64,000 bases of DNA from Siculibacillus lacustris (GTDB taxonomy: Bacteria > Pseudomonadota > Alphaproteobacteria > Rhizobiales > Ancalomicrobiaceae). The DNA lies in assembly GCF_004328075.1 (NCBI RefSeq), contig NZ_SJFN01000020.1, forward strand, positions 26,819 through 90,818, written 5' to 3'. The translations under genes were made by a program, and so were the position numbers. Positions 1 through 9,832 of the stretch are shown piece by piece. Position 1 is the stretch's first letter. Each line of letters opens with the position of its first letter. The notes under the pieces were generated by a model, which was not told the DNA's origin, made no database searches, and saw only the letters and a list, made by a program, of their open reading frames with translations.

Positions 1-1811
1 GCGTCCAGCGCCAGCAGCGCCGCATGCAGACCTTCGAACCGCGCGAGAAGATCTCCCGCGAGGTCATCCTGCCCGAGACCATCACCATCCAGGAACTCTC
101 CAACCGGATGGCCGAGCGGGGCGTCGACGTCATCAAGCTCCTGATGAAACAGGGGCAGATGCTCAAGATCAACGACACCATCGACGCCGACATGGCCCAG
201 CTGATCGCCGAGGAACTCGGGCATACGGTCAAGCGCGTCGCCGAATCGGACGTCGAAGAGGGTCTGTTCCGGATCGGCGACGAAGACGGCGATCTCGTCT
301 CGCGGCCGCCGGTGGTGACCATCATGGGCCACGTCGACCACGGCAAGACCTCGCTGCTCGACGCGATCCGCTCGACCAAGGTGGCGGCCGGCGAAGCCGG
401 CGGCATCACCCAGCACATCGGCGCCTATCAGGTCGAGAGCAAGGGTCAGAAGATCACCTTCATCGACACCCCCGGCCACGAAGCCTTCACGGCGATGCGG
501 TCGCGCGGCGCCAAGGCCACCGACATCGTCATCCTGGTGGTCGCCGCCGACGACGGCGTCATGCCGACCACCGTCGAGGCGATCAACCACACCCGCGCCG
601 CGGGCGTGCCGATCATCGTGGCGATCAACAAGATCGACAAGCCGGACGCCGATCCGCAGCGCGTCCGCACCGCCCTGCTCCAGCACGAGATCGTGGTGGA
701 ATCGATGGGCGGCGACACGCTCGAGGTCGAGGTTTCGGCCAAGCAGCGGCTCAACCTCGACAAGCTGCTCGAGGCCGTGCTGCTGCAGTCGGAAGTGCTC
801 GAACTCAAGGCCAACCCGACCCGTCCGGCCGAAGGCACGGTGATCGAAGGCAAGCTCGACAAGGGCCGCGGCCCGGTCGCCACCGTGCTGGTCCAGCGCG
901 GAACCCTCAAGGTCGGCGACATCCTGGTCGCCGGCGGTGCCTGGGGTCGTGTCCGCGCGCTGCTCACCGAGAGCGGCGACGCGGTCCGCGACGCCGGCCC
1001 CTCGACCCCGGTCGAAGTGCTCGGCTTCCAGGAGACCCCCGAGGCCGGCGACCGCTTCGCGGTGGTCGAGAACGAGGCTCGCGCCCGCGAAGTCGCCGAC
1101 TACCGTCTGCGCGTCAAGCGCGAGAAGGCCCAGGCCCGCGGATCCGCGGCGCGCGGCTCGCTCGCCGAGATGATGAGCCAGCTCAAGGAATCCGGCCGCA
1201 AGGAGTTCGTTCTGGTCGTCAAGGGCGACGTCCAGGGCTCGCTCGAAGCGATCGTCGGCGCGCTCGAGAAGCTCGGCAACGACGAGGTCCGCGCCCGCAT
1301 CATCCACGGCGGCGTCGGTGGCATCACCGAATCCGACGTGTCGCTGGCCTCCGCCTCGAACGCCGCGATCATCGGCTTCAACGTCCGCGCGTCGAAGGAG
1401 GCCCGCGAGGCCTCCGAGCGCGAGGGCGTCGAGATCCGCTACTACAACATCATCTACGATCTGGTCGACGACGTGAAGAAGGCGATGAGCGGCATGCTCA
1501 CGCCGGAGATCCGCGAGACCATGCTCGGCAACGCCCGCATCCTGGAGATCTTCGCGGTCTCCAAGGTCGGCAAGGTCGCCGGCTGTCTGATCACCGACGG
1601 CACCGTCGAACGCGGCGCCTCGGTCCGCCTGATCCGCGACAACGTCGTCATCCACGAAGGCAAGCTGAGCCAGCTCAAGCGCTTCAAGGACGACGCCAAG
1701 GAAGTCCCGGCCGGTCAGGAATGCGGCATGGCCTTCGAGAACTACCAGGACATGCGCGCCGGCGACGTCATCGAGTGCTACCGGGTCGAGGAAATCGCCC
1801 GCACGCTCTGA
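1..1811 (+). CDS. infB: Translation initiation factor IF-2, C-terminal part (5' end outside window)
   Basis: IF-2 is the GTPase that places initiator fMet-tRNA on the 30S subunit and promotes subunit joining in the cytoplasm. The frame is open to the left edge, so the N-terminal region is missing; the first in-frame ATG at 24 is internal. About 600 residues are visible. They include a short IF2_N-like segment, then the G domain with P-loop GHVDHGKTS, switch motif DTPGHEAF and guanine motif NKID, followed by domain II, domain III and the C-terminal fMet-tRNA-binding domain. The last residues (EEIARTL) are a normal C-terminus. It heads the visible part of the infB-rbfA-truB-rpsO-pnp order, but a YcxB-like gene follows before rbfA. 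Confidence 0.98.
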   Translation, partial: VQRQQRRMQTFEPREKISREVILPETITIQELSNRMAERGVDVIKLLMKQGQMLKINDTIDADMAQLIAEELGHTVKRVAESDVEEGLFRIGDEDGDLVSRPPVVTIMGHVDHGKTSLLDAIRSTKVAAGEAGGITQHIGAYQVESKGQKITFIDTPGHEAFTAMRSRGAKATDIVILVVAADDGVMPTTVEAINHTRAAGVPIIVAINKIDKPDADPQRVRTALLQHEIVVESMGGDTLEVEVSAKQRLNLDKLLEAVLLQSEVLELKANPTRPAEGTVIEGKLDKGRGPVATVLVQRGTLKVGDILVAGGAWGRVRALLTESGDAVRDAGPSTPVEVLGFQETPEAGDRFAVVENEARAREVADYRLRVKREKAQARGSAARGSLAEMMSQLKESGRKEFVLVVKGDVQGSLEAIVGALEKLGNDEVRARIIHGGVGGITESDVSLASASNAAIIGFNVRASKEAREASEREGVEIRYYNIIYDLVDDVKKAMSGMLTPEIRETMLGNARILEIFAVSKVGKVAGCLITDGTVERGASVRLIRDNVVIHEGKLSQLKRFKDDAKEVPAGQECGMAFENYQDMRAGDVIECYRVEEIARTL

Positions 1812-1906
1812 GGTCCTCGCCTTCGGGTTTCGGGCGGCGCTTGCGGGTGCCGCCCGTTCGTTTCCACCTGTCTCGATCGGGTCCGATCCCTGACGCAGGG
1901 TGTTCC

Positions 1907-2458
1907 ATGTCTCAGACTTTCGAATTCCGCATGGCGCGGACGGACTGGGTCGCCTTGTCGACCGCCGTCGCGCGTCGCCCGTTGGCCTTCCGCATCGCCA
2001 CGGTGGTCGCCATGGCGAGCCTGGTGGCGATGGTGCTGGCCTTCCTCTCGGCGCCGGACGGCGGAACCCTGCTCGCTTCGGCGCTCGCCGGCGGGGCCGA
2101 CTGGTATCCGTTCTACGGGATCATCGCCCTCTTCGCGGTGGCCCTGCTCTTCCGCCATCGGTTGATCGGCTTCAACGCCGCCGCCGGCTTCGCCCGTCTG
2201 CCGCTCGCCGACAAGCTCCTGGTGGTCGACGCGGAAGAGACCGACGTCCATGTCGTCGCTCCCGATTTCGATTGGCGCTTTCCCTGGGCCGCGGTCTTCA
2301 GGCTGATCGAGACTCCGACCCATCTGGTGATCGCCACCGGCGGTCGCGAGGGCCTGCCGGTGCCGCGTCGCGCCTTCGCCGATGCCGCCGCATTCGAGGC
2401 CTTCCGCGCCTTCGTCGTCGCCCATCTGCCCGAGGAGGCTTCCCATGAACGCTCCTGA
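1907..2458 (+). CDS. YcxB-like small membrane protein
   Basis: This 183-residue protein of unknown role sits between infB and rbfA. The ATG at 1907 is chosen because longer frames reach back into infB. Two hydrophobic segments (about residues 28-48 and 66-82) look like a transmembrane hairpin. The C-terminal half is a soluble PH-like region containing [22 protein letters not shown], the pattern of YcxB-family proteins (general family knowledge). Its 3' end overlaps rbfA by 14 nt, so the two are probably translationally coupled and transcribed with the infB operon. The family name rests on pattern recognition and could be wrong; the membrane topology is more certain. Confidence 0.75.
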   Translation: MSQTFEFRMARTDWVALSTAVARRPLAFRIATVVAMASLVAMVLAFLSAPDGGTLLASALAGGADWYPFYGIIALFAVALLFRHRLIGFNAAAGFARLPLADKLLVVDAEETDVHVVAPDFDWRFPWAAVFRLIETPTHLVIATGGREGLPVPRRAFADAAAFEAFRAFVVAHLPEEASHERS

Positions 2459-2852
2459 AGACCACGGCCCGTCCCAGCGCCAGCTGCGCGTCGGCGAGAT
2501 CGTCCGCCACGCCCTGGCCGAGATCCTCGCCCAGGGCCGCATCGCCGATCCCGACCTCGACGGCACCATCATCACCGTGCCGGAAGTGCGCATGTCGCCC
2601 GACCTCAAGGTGGCGACCGCCCTGGTCATGCCGCTCGGCGGCCGCGACGCCGACAAGGTGATGACCGGGCTGGAGCGCTCGCGCAAATGGCTGCGCGGCC
2701 AGATCGCCCGCAAGGTCAACCTCAAGTTCGCCCCCGACCTGCGCTTCCGTCTCGACACCCGCTACGACGACGACATGCGCATCACCCGTACCCTGCGCAG
2801 CCCGGTGGTCGCCCAGGACCTCGGCAAGGATCCGGACGCGACGGAGGACTGA
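2445..2852 (+). CDS. rbfA: 30S ribosome-binding factor RbfA
   Basis: RbfA binds the 30S subunit and helps mature the 5' end of 16S rRNA. The 135-residue product begins [20 protein letters not shown] and has the KH-like fold pattern with [14 protein letters not shown], the [11 protein letters not shown] strand and the conserved [10 protein letters not shown] near the C-terminus. The length is typical for alphaproteobacteria. The ATG at 2445 lies inside the end of the upstream YcxB-like gene, which suggests coupling. The downstream gap to truB carries a REPIN-like inverted repeat. Confidence 0.97.
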   Translation: MNAPEDHGPSQRQLRVGEIVRHALAEILAQGRIADPDLDGTIITVPEVRMSPDLKVATALVMPLGGRDADKVMTGLERSRKWLRGQIARKVNLKFAPDLRFRLDTRYDDDMRITRTLRSPVVAQDLGKDPDATED

Positions 2853-2880
2853 ACCGCATGCGAGGGAGGCGGGGCCGCAC

Positions 2881-3054
2881 CCCCCCTCCCTGTCCCTCCC
2901 CCTCCAGGGGGGAGGGAACGACGATCGCGAGGCCCCCGATCGCGGCACGCCGCCGCCGTCAACCCGCCGCCCCACCGCGATCTCCGGGCGAAAGTCCCGA
3001 ACGTCCCCGCCACCTCGTCCCCTCCCCCCTGGAGGGGGAGGGACAGGGAGGGGC
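2881..3054. repeat. REPIN/BIME-like inverted repeat element, copy 1 (intergenic)
   Basis: Left arm 2881-2917 and right arm 3018-3054 are inverted copies of the same arm of about 35 nt. Each begins CCTCCCTGTCCCTCCCCC on the appropriate strand, and each is itself a hairpin with a 10-bp TCCCTCCCCC stem (2893-2902 pairing with 2908-2917). About 100 nt of unrelated GC-rich sequence separates them. The whole rbfA-truB gap is essentially this element. The same arms recur at 12858-13038 and 16696-16855. The architecture matches REP doublets (REPINs), normally moved by RAYT transposases; no RAYT gene lies in this window. Confidence 0.85.
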
Positions 3055-3109
3055 GGCGGGACCCGCCGAACCCCTCGACACCGAAACGCATCACGAAGGC
3101 AGACCCGGA

Positions 3110-4033
3110 ATGGCCCGCAGGAAGAAATTCGACGACGTCCACGGCTGGATCGTGCTCGACAAGCCGGTCGGCCTGACCTCGACCCAGGCCGTGTCGCGCC
3201 TCAAGCGTCTGTTCCATGCCAACAAGTGCGGCCACGCCGGCACCCTCGATCCGCTCGCCTCGGGCCTCCTGCCGATCGCCTTCGGCGAAGCCACCAAGAC
3301 CGTCTCCTTCGTCATGGACGGCACCAAGATCTATCGCTTCACCGTCCGCTGGGGTCTCCAGACCGCCACCGACGACGCCGAGGGCGGGATCGTCGCCCGC
3401 TCCGACGTCCGCCCGTCGCGCGCCGAGATCGAGGCGGTGCTGCCCGAATACATCGGTGAGATCCTCCAGGTGCCGCCCCAGTTCTCGGCGATCAAGATCG
3501 ACGGCGAGCGCGCCTACGACCTCGCCCGCGACGGCGAGGCGGTCGAGCTCGAGGCGCGGCCGATCGAGATCCACGACCTCGCCCTGGTCGACGTCCCCGA
3601 TGCCGACACCGCGGTGTTCGAGTGCGAATGCGGCAAGGGCACCTATGTGCGGGCGCTGGCCCGCGACATGGGGCTGCGGCTCGGCTCCTGCGGCCATGTC
3701 GTGGCCTTGCGCCGGGTGATGGTCGGGCCCTTCGAAGAGACCGACATGGTGCTGTTGCCCGATCTCGAGGCGGCGGTCGAGGCCGATCTCGGTGAAGCGC
3801 GTCGGCTGATCCGGCCGATCGAATCCGGGCTTGCCGAGGTCACCGAAGTGCCGGTCAACCGCGACGCCGCCGCCCGCCTGCGTCGCGGCCAGTCGGTGAT
3901 CCTGCGCGGCCGCGACGCTCCCGCCGACGAGGCGGCGGTCTACGCCACCTGCGGCGGCGAACTGGTGGCGATCGGCGAGGTCGAACGCGGCGAGCTGCTG
4001 CCGCGCCGGGTCTTCGTGCTCGGCGAGGCGTGA
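3110..4033 (+). CDS. truB: tRNA pseudouridine(55) synthase TruB
   Basis: TruB converts U55 of the tRNA T-loop to pseudouridine. The product is 307 residues. It starts [19 protein letters not shown], and the catalytic motif [15 protein letters not shown] (aspartate in TLDP) is at about residues 42-56. The binding-pocket pattern [20 protein letters not shown] and the [12 protein letters not shown] motif are also present. The C-terminal TruB_C/PUA-like part ends RRVFVLGEA. The start at 3110 excludes an upstream extension that runs through the REPIN-like repeat. It converges with mtgA, with only nine bases between the two stop codons. Confidence 0.97.
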   Translation: MARRKKFDDVHGWIVLDKPVGLTSTQAVSRLKRLFHANKCGHAGTLDPLASGLLPIAFGEATKTVSFVMDGTKIYRFTVRWGLQTATDDAEGGIVARSDVRPSRAEIEAVLPEYIGEILQVPPQFSAIKIDGERAYDLARDGEAVELEARPIEIHDLALVDVPDADTAVFECECGKGTYVRALARDMGLRLGSCGHVVALRRVMVGPFEETDMVLLPDLEAAVEADLGEARRLIRPIESGLAEVTEVPVNRDAAARLRRGQSVILRGRDAPADEAAVYATCGGELVAIGEVERGELLPRRVFVLGEA

Positions 4034-4042
4034 GCGCCCCGC

Positions 4043-4729
4043 TCACCGCCCCAGGCAGGCGGTGAATTCCGGGGCATCCGCCGCACGGCGGCGGATGATC
4101 CCGGCGACCCGCCGCAGATTGGTGGTCGGCCGGCGGGCGTCGCGGGTGTGGGGATTGGGCAGCATCACCGCGAGCAGCGCCGATTCCGCCGCGTCGAGCC
4201 GCTCCGCACCCTTGCCCAATGCCCGGCGCGCCCCCGCCTCGATTCCGAATTCGCCGTTCGGGCCCCATTCGGCGATGTTGAGATAGGCCTCGAGGATCCG
4301 CCGCTTCGACCACACGAGGTCGATCGCCAGCGCCAGCGGGATCTCGATCGCCTTGCGCACGAAGCTGCGGCCCGGCCACAGGAACAGATTTTTGGCCAGT
4401 TGCATGGTGATCGTCGAGGCGCCGCGTTTCGGTCCGCCCTCGTCGTCGATCACCTCCTGCAACTCGCCCCAGTCGACGCCGTGGTGGCCGCAGAACGGAT
4501 TGTCCTCGGAGGCGATCACCGCGGCGACGAGCCGCGGGTCGATCGCCGCGATCGGTCGCCAGATCCGCGTCACCGGCGCGCCCGTCACCCAGCGCGCGAT
4601 CATCGGCGTCGAGACCGGCGGCACCACCGTCCACACCGCCAGCAGCACGAACGGCAAAGCCACCGCGGCGGCGATCAGGCCGAGCGCGATGCGCAGGAGA
4701 CGGCGGAGGTCGAAGCGCGCGGCGATCAT
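4043..4729 (-). CDS. mtgA: Monofunctional biosynthetic peptidoglycan transglycosylase (GT51)
   Basis: MtgA polymerises lipid II into glycan strands on the outer face of the inner membrane. The 228-residue product has one N-terminal membrane anchor (about residues 10-36) and a GT51 domain. The catalytic glutamate lies in [14 protein letters not shown], followed by [21 protein letters not shown] and the [15 protein letters not shown] motif. There is no transpeptidase domain, as expected for MtgA. The ATG at 4729 was preferred because longer frames run through rpsO. The gene is inverted relative to its neighbours, between truB and rpsO, which are usually close together. Confidence 0.95.
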   Translation of the reverse strand: MIAARFDLRRLLRIALGLIAAAVALPFVLLAVWTVVPPVSTPMIARWVTGAPVTRIWRPIAAIDPRLVAAVIASEDNPFCGHHGVDWGELQEVIDDEGGPKRGASTITMQLAKNLFLWPGRSFVRKAIEIPLALAIDLVWSKRRILEAYLNIAEWGPNGEFGIEAGARRALGKGAERLDAAESALLAVMLPNPHTRDARRPTTNLRRVAGIIRRRAADAPEFTACLGR

Positions 4730-4847
4730 CGCGCCACTGTCGGTCGACCTCGTGGCGATCGCGTGGCGGCGGGCTCGCCGCCCGGTCGGCGGACTCGAAT
4801 TGCTGTGGCAATCCGCCGCCGTTTCGTGCATAAGGACCCCGCATCGA

Positions 4848-4873
4848 CCCCGCTGGACGACATCCCGGCGGGG
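4848..4873 (+). promoter_or_regulatory. Stem-loop in the rpsO leader
   Basis: CCCCGCTGG (4848-4856) pairs with CCGGCGGGG (4865-4873), with one G-U pair, about 35 nt upstream of the rpsO start. S15 represses its own mRNA through leader structures in several phyla, including a described rhizobial type. Whether this hairpin belongs to such a regulator is inference; it could also be a weak terminator. Confidence 0.35.
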
Positions 4874-4906
4874 CCTTCTGTCATCTCCATTCGAAAGGAT
4901 CCTCCG

Positions 4907-5176
4907 ATGTCGATCACTCCCGAGCGCAAGCTCGAGCTCGTCAAGGAATTCGCCACCAAGGAAGGCGACACCGGTTCGCCCGAAGTCCAGGTCGCGGTTC
5001 TGTCCGAGCGGATCTCCAATCTCACCGAGCACTTCAAGACCCACGCCAAGGACAACCATTCCCGCCGTGGCCTCCTGAAGATGGTCTCGTCGCGCCGTTC
5101 GCTCCTCGACTATCTGAAGTCGAAGGATCAGGCGCGCTACAAGGCTCTGATCGAGCGTCTCGGCCTGCGTCGCTGA
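4907..5176 (+). CDS. rpsO: 30S ribosomal protein S15
   Basis: S15 is a primary 16S rRNA-binding protein of the small-subunit platform. The 89-residue product has the standard length. It carries the conserved [17 protein letters not shown] near the N-terminus and [17 protein letters not shown] around residues 46-62, ending RLGLRR. The start ATG is preceded by AAAGGATCCTCCG as ribosome-binding site. It is followed by pnp after about 300 nt holding three hairpins, the usual rpsO-pnp arrangement. Confidence 0.98.
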   Translation: MSITPERKLELVKEFATKEGDTGSPEVQVAVLSERISNLTEHFKTHAKDNHSRRGLLKMVSSRRSLLDYLKSKDQARYKALIERLGLRR

Positions 5177-5477
5177 CGCGGCCGCGGGTTCGCGTCGAAA
5201 CGACGAACCCCCGATCGAGATCGACCTCCCGAGCGGCGGCGCCAGCCGCCGCCGTTCGGCCTTCCGGACGGCGTTTGCCGCCGTCCGCCGAATGCCCCGA
5301 GCGCGCTGTAAGATGAGTCGCCGCCGGAGCACACCGTAGACGGGCCATGGCAGGATCGCCGGTGGTTCTCGCTCACGCCGCGCAGCGAACTGCGTCGAGA
5401 ACCCCCCGCCGTCTTGCCCATGGCTCCCCCGCATCCTCGGCTCGATGCCGAAGATGCGCAGCAGGAACCGAAGACAC
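5177..5477 (+). promoter_or_regulatory. rpsO-pnp intercistronic region with three consecutive hairpins
   Basis: This 301-nt gap holds no gene. Three stem-loops are visible. The first is at 5186-5210 (GGGTTCG...CGAACCC with a two-base bulge). The second is at 5233-5252 (GCGGCGGC, loop GCCA, GCCGCCGC). The third is at 5265-5287 (CGGACGGC, loop GTTTGCC, GCCGTCCG). None has a T tract. In enterobacteria the pnp leader hairpin is cut by RNase III and lets PNPase repress its own synthesis. A similar role here is inference; the first hairpin may protect the rpsO 3' end. Confidence 0.5.
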
Positions 5478-7625
5478 ATGTTCGACATCCATCGCGAAGT
5501 GATCGAATGGGCCGGCCGCAAGCTGGTCCTCGAGACGGGCAAGATCGCCCGTCAGGCCGACGGCGCCGTTCTCGCCACCTATGGCGAGACCACCGTCATC
5601 GCCACCGTGGTCTCCATGAAGGAGCCCAAGCCCGGCCAGGACTTCTTCCCCCTGACCGTCAACTATCAGGAAAAGGCCTTCGCGGCCGGCAAGATCCCCG
5701 GCGGCTACTTCAAGCGTGAAGGCCGTCCGAGCGAGAACGAGACCCTGGTCTCCCGCCTGATCGACCGTCCGCTGCGTCCGTTGTTCGTCGACGGCTACAA
5801 GTGCGACACCCAGGTGGTCGCCACCGTGCTCAGCCACGACCTCGAGAACAACCCCGACATCGTCGCTCTGGTCGCGGCCTCCGCCGCCCTGACGCTGTCC
5901 GGCGTGCCCTTCAAGGGCCCGGTCGGCGCCGCCCGCGTCGGCTACATCGAAGGCGAATACGTCCTCAACCCGCAGCTCGACACGATGAGCGAGTCCAAGC
6001 TCGATCTGGTCGTCGCCGGCACCCACGACGCCGTGCTGATGGTCGAATCGGAAGCCAAGGAACTCGGCGAAGAGATCATGCTCGGCGCGGTGATGTTCGG
6101 TCACGCCGGCTTCCAGCCGGTGCTCGACGCGATCGTCCGGCTCGCCGAGAAGGCCGCCAAGGAGCCGCGCGACTACACGCCCCCGGATCTCTCCGCGGTC
6201 GAAGCGGCGGTCCTGGAGATCGCCGAGGCCGACCTGCGCGACGCCTACAAGATCACCCAGAAGCAGGACCGCTACAAGGCGGTCGACGCGGTCAAGCACA
6301 AGGTGATGGACGCCCTGTTCCCGGCCGGCGGCGAAGCCCGCTTCGAGAAGGAGAAGGTCGCCGCGGTGTTCAAGGAGGTCCAGGCCAAGATCGTGCGCTG
6401 GAACATCCTCGACACCGGCAGCCGCATCGACGGCCGTGACCTCGTCACCGTCCGCCCGATCGTCGCCGAAGTCGGCCTGCTGCCCCGCGCCCATGGTTCC
6501 GCCCTGTTCACCCGCGGCGAAACCCAGGCCCTGGTGGTCGCCACCCTCGGCACCGGCGAAGACGAGCAGTTCGTCGACGCGCTCGCCGGGACCTACAAGG
6601 AGAACTTCCTCCTCCACTACAACTTTCCTCCCTACTCGGTCGGTGAGACCGGCCGCATGGGCTCCCCGGGTCGTCGCGAGATCGGTCACGGCAAGCTCGC
6701 CTGGCGTGCCATCCATCCGGTGCTGCCGCTCAAGCACGACTTCCCCTACACCATCCGCGTCGTGTCCGAGATCACCGAGTCCAACGGCTCGTCCTCGATG
6801 GCCACCGTCTGCGGCACCTCGCTCGCCCTGATGGACGCCGGCGTGCCGCTGAAGCAGCCGACCGCCGGTATCGCCATGGGCCTGATCAAGGAAGGCGAGC
6901 GTTTCGCCGTCCTCACCGACATTCTCGGTGACGAGGATCACCTCGGCGACATGGACTTCAAGGTCGCCGGCACCTCGGAAGGCGTGACCTCGCTGCAGAT
7001 GGACATCAAGATCGAAGGCATCACCGAGGAGATCATGAAGGTCGCCCTCGGCCAGGCCCGCGACGGTCGTCTGCACATCCTCGACGAAATGTCGAAGGCC
7101 CTGGTTTCGGCCCGTCCGGAACTCGGCGAGCACGCCCCGCGCATCGAGTCGTTCAAGATCCCGACCGACAAGATCCGGGAAGTGATCGGTTCGGGCGGGA
7201 AGGTGATCCGCGAGATCGTCGAGAAGACCGGCGCCAAGGTCGACATCCAGGACGACGGCACCGTCAAGGTGTCCTCGGCCGATCAGAAGAAGATCAAGGC
7301 CGCCGTCAACTGGGTCAAGTCGATCGCCGCCGAGCCCGAGCTCAACGCGATCTACGAAGGCACGGTCGTCAAGTGCATGGAGTTCGGCGCCTTCGTGAAC
7401 TTCTTCGGTTCGCGCGACGGCCTCGTCCACATCTCGCAGCTCGCCCCCAAGAAGGTCGCCAAGGTGACCGACGTGGTCAAGGAAGGCGAGAAGGTGTGGG
7501 TCAAGCTGCTCGGCTTCGACGAGCGCGGCAAGGTCCGCCTGTCGATGAAGGTCGTCGATCAGGCCACCGGCCTCGAGATCAAGCAGGAAGAGGGCGATCG
7601 CGCCGAAGCGAAGCCCGCCGATTGA
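5478..7625 (+). CDS. pnp: Polyribonucleotide nucleotidyltransferase (PNPase)
   Basis: PNPase degrades RNA 3' to 5' by phosphorolysis, often within the degradosome. The product is 715 residues. It has two RNase PH-like halves with an all-alpha linker (about 1-310 and 311-545), a KH domain with [21 protein letters not shown] at about 556-575, and an S1 domain starting near [17 protein letters not shown]. The start at [11 protein letters not shown] matches the family; the in-frame ATG at 5445 would add eleven unlikely residues. AGGAA lies eleven bases upstream of the ATG. A strong intrinsic terminator follows the gene. Confidence 0.97.
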   Translation: MFDIHREVIEWAGRKLVLETGKIARQADGAVLATYGETTVIATVVSMKEPKPGQDFFPLTVNYQEKAFAAGKIPGGYFKREGRPSENETLVSRLIDRPLRPLFVDGYKCDTQVVATVLSHDLENNPDIVALVAASAALTLSGVPFKGPVGAARVGYIEGEYVLNPQLDTMSESKLDLVVAGTHDAVLMVESEAKELGEEIMLGAVMFGHAGFQPVLDAIVRLAEKAAKEPRDYTPPDLSAVEAAVLEIAEADLRDAYKITQKQDRYKAVDAVKHKVMDALFPAGGEARFEKEKVAAVFKEVQAKIVRWNILDTGSRIDGRDLVTVRPIVAEVGLLPRAHGSALFTRGETQALVVATLGTGEDEQFVDALAGTYKENFLLHYNFPPYSVGETGRMGSPGRREIGHGKLAWRAIHPVLPLKHDFPYTIRVVSEITESNGSSSMATVCGTSLALMDAGVPLKQPTAGIAMGLIKEGERFAVLTDILGDEDHLGDMDFKVAGTSEGVTSLQMDIKIEGITEEIMKVALGQARDGRLHILDEMSKALVSARPELGEHAPRIESFKIPTDKIREVIGSGGKVIREIVEKTGAKVDIQDDGTVKVSSADQKKIKAAVNWVKSIAAEPELNAIYEGTVVKCMEFGAFVNFFGSRDGLVHISQLAPKKVAKVTDVVKEGEKVWVKLLGFDERGKVRLSMKVVDQATGLEIKQEEGDRAEAKPAD

Positions 7626-7650
7626 TCCTCCGATCCCTGCGAGACATGCG

Positions 7651-7677
7651 AAGGGCGCCCGCGAGGGCGCCCTTTTT
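7651..7677 (+). terminator. Intrinsic terminator after pnp
   Basis: AAGGGCGCCC (7651-7660), loop GCGA, and GGGCGCCCTT (7665-7674) form a perfect stem followed by a T tract ending at 7677. It lies 26 nt after the pnp stop and is the clearest Rho-independent terminator in the window. It closes the infB-pnp block. Confidence 0.85.
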
Positions 7678-7710
7678 GCGTGCCGGGGCAGACCACGCTC
7701 GGTGCCGCCG

Positions 7711-8529
7711 TCAGACGGCCGGCTCCTCGATCTCGTCGGTCCACACCCGGAAATTCTCGAGCACGTGTTGCCCGAACGAGTTGACCAGCGGGATGTCGGC
7801 GGCGTCGCGGCCGCGGGCGATCAGGATGCGGCCGATCCGCGGCTTGTTGTTGCGGGGGTCGAAGGTGTGCCAGCGGCCGCCGAGATAGACCTCGCACCAC
7901 GCCGAGAAATCGCCGGGATTGACGTCGCGCGGCACGCCGATGTCGCCGAGGTAGCCGTTGACGTAACGCGCCGGGATGTTCATGCAGCGGCAGAAGGCGA
8001 TCGCCAGATGGGCGTAGTCGCGGCACACCCCGATCCGCTCGTGATAGGCCTCGAAGGCGGTGCGGGTCGAGCGCGCATGGGCATAGCCGAAGGTGATCTG
8101 GGCATTGACGAAGTTGCAGATCGCCTGCACCCGGCTCCAGCCCGGCGCGACTTGCCCGAACAGGTCCCAGGCGATCTGGCTGAGCTTGTCGGTCTCGCAA
8201 TAGCGGCTGCCGACCAGATACATCAGGCTCTCGTCGGGCAGGTCGGCGACCGCATGTTCCCAGGCGTCGGGGGTGATCGGATCCGGTCGCCCGGAATCCT
8301 CGATCACCCCGCCGCACGAGATCGTCAGCCGACCGGCCGGGGCGACGAAGCGCCGGCAGCGATTGCCGAAGACGTCGGCATAGATCGACGAGGCGATCGG
8401 CGGGTTGCTGGTGAACGGGCTCTCCTTGCGCACCGCGATCGCCAGACTGGGATGGACGTCCAGCTGACAGATCATCGGCGTCGGTTCGGGGCAGGCGAAG
8501 GTCATCTCGTAACCGTAGCGGATCAGCAT
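7711..8529 (-). CDS. Transglutaminase-like family protein
   Basis: This 272-residue protein has the transglutaminase/cysteine-protease core. The candidate catalytic Cys is in IGVCRDYAHLAIAFCR (about residues 168-183), His in GGRWHTFDPR, with the Asp just after it. An N-terminal strand-rich region begins MLIRYGYEMTFACPEPTPM, typical of the COG1305 class with its Bact_transglu_N-like domain. CAGGAGGAACG just before the ATG at 8529 supports the start over a longer frame reaching 8682. No signal peptide is visible, so it is probably cytoplasmic. The substrate is unknown; homologues include putative proteases and enzymes near peptide-ligation genes. It converges on pnp. Confidence 0.85.
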   Translation of the reverse strand: MLIRYGYEMTFACPEPTPMICQLDVHPSLAIAVRKESPFTSNPPIASSIYADVFGNRCRRFVAPAGRLTISCGGVIEDSGRPDPITPDAWEHAVADLPDESLMYLVGSRYCETDKLSQIAWDLFGQVAPGWSRVQAICNFVNAQITFGYAHARSTRTAFEAYHERIGVCRDYAHLAIAFCRCMNIPARYVNGYLGDIGVPRDVNPGDFSAWCEVYLGGRWHTFDPRNNKPRIGRILIARGRDAADIPLVNSFGQHVLENFRVWTDEIEEPAV

Positions 8530-8823
8530 CGAAGCTCGTTCCTCCTGCGCGGGCGACCGGGCCGGCGTGCGCTCCACTCGCGCACGGCCGGGTCTCGGAC
8601 GCAACCATCCCGACGTCTTCCATGCACATTGCGGGCCGTCGCCGCCCGCGAACGCGCGGCCCCTGGTCGACCCCGCCGTCATCGGCTAGAGCAGGGTCGA
8701 TCAGGCGGCGTCGGCCGGATCACGAAAATGCGCTCCCCCCGATGTCGAGCGGATTTCGAAGTGATGCGATCAGGTCGGAAACGCCGCTGCACCTGAAGTC
8801 GTTCCGTCCAGCGAGGGCCGCCC

Positions 8824-9759
8824 GTGACTCGATCCCGCCTCGATCTCCTCGTCCTCGGCTACGGCTATTCCGCCCGCCATGCGGTCGCCGAGCTCCGCCC
8901 CGACCTCACCGCCCTGACCGTCACCGCCCGCGCCCCCGCCAAGGCGGCCCGGCTCGCGGCGAACGGCCTCGCCGTCATCGCGTTGGGGGAGCCGGATGCC
9001 GACGCGGCGCTGGCCGCGGCGGTCGCCCGGGCCTCGCACATCCTCGTCTCGGCCGGCCCGAGCGCCGACGGCGACCCGTTCCTCCTCTGCTGCGCTGCCC
9101 CGCTGGCCGCCGCCGCTGCGGCCGGAACCCTCGAATGGATCGGCTATCTGTCGACCGTCGGGGTCTATGGCGACGCCGCCGGCGGCCTCGTCGACGAGAC
9201 CACGCCCGCCGCGCCGGCCTCCGAGCGCACCCGCTGGCGCGTCGCCGCCGAAAGCGCTTGGGCAGCGCTCGGCCACACCGCCGGCGTTCCCGTGGCGCTG
9301 CTGCGCCTCGCCGGCATCTACGGCCCCGGCCGCAACGCCTTCGTCGCCCTGGAGCGCGGCACCGCGCGGCGCATCGTCAAGCCCGGCCAGATGTTCAACC
9401 GCATCCACGTCGCCGACCTCGGCCGCGCCGCCGCCGCCGCCGCGCGCCTGCGCTTCGACGGCATCCTCAACGTCTGCGACGACCAGCCGTCGCCGCCCGA
9501 TCTGCCGATCCTGCACGCCGCGGAGTTGATGGGCGTCGCGCCGCCGCCGGCGATTCCCTTCGAGACCGCCGAGTTCTCGCCGATGGCCCGCAGTTTCTGG
9601 AGCGAGAACAAACGCGTCTCCAACGCCCGCCTGCGCGGCCTCGGCGTCACCCTCGCCCACCCGACTTGGCGCTCGGGCCTCGACGATCTGTGGCGGAGCG
9701 ACACTTGGCGCGGCTCACCCGAGGATCAGGACGACGCCAGCCCCAAGTTCAAGCGCTGA
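8824..9759 (+). CDS. SDR-family NAD(P)-binding protein (YeeZ-like)
   Basis: This 311-residue protein resembles extended short-chain dehydrogenases of the YeeZ/epimerase-like group. The N-terminal Rossmann motif is LVLGYGYSARH, followed by HILVSAGPSADGDP and IGYLSTVGVYGDAAG (active-site Ser/Tyr region, but no clear YxxxK lysine). RLAGIYGPGRN and FNRIHVADLGRA are also typical of the group. The start is GTG at 8824 after a purine-poor leader; there is no better start nearby. The missing YxxxK makes dehydrogenase activity doubtful; a nucleotide-sugar or redox-sensing role is possible. It stands alone, with a DUF1330 gene downstream on the same strand. Confidence 0.8.
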   Translation: MTRSRLDLLVLGYGYSARHAVAELRPDLTALTVTARAPAKAARLAANGLAVIALGEPDADAALAAAVARASHILVSAGPSADGDPFLLCCAAPLAAAAAAGTLEWIGYLSTVGVYGDAAGGLVDETTPAAPASERTRWRVAAESAWAALGHTAGVPVALLRLAGIYGPGRNAFVALERGTARRIVKPGQMFNRIHVADLGRAAAAAARLRFDGILNVCDDQPSPPDLPILHAAELMGVAPPPAIPFETAEFSPMARSFWSENKRVSNARLRGLGVTLAHPTWRSGLDDLWRSDTWRGSPEDQDDASPKFKR

Positions 9760-9832
9760 GAGGGCGGCGTTGTCGCCTGCGGGACGACTGTCAGGCTCGA
9801 CCGCGTCGAGGCGGAGCCCATCGGAGGACACC

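Noticed and set aside
2881..3054. The rbfA-truB hairpins as ordinary terminators
   Set aside because: They occur as an inverted doublet with the same arm found twice more inside coding sequence, and no T tract follows.
5373..7430. A 685-codon minus-strand frame
   Set aside because: It is antisense to pnp and consists of Asp/Gly/Val/Leu-rich shadow sequence.
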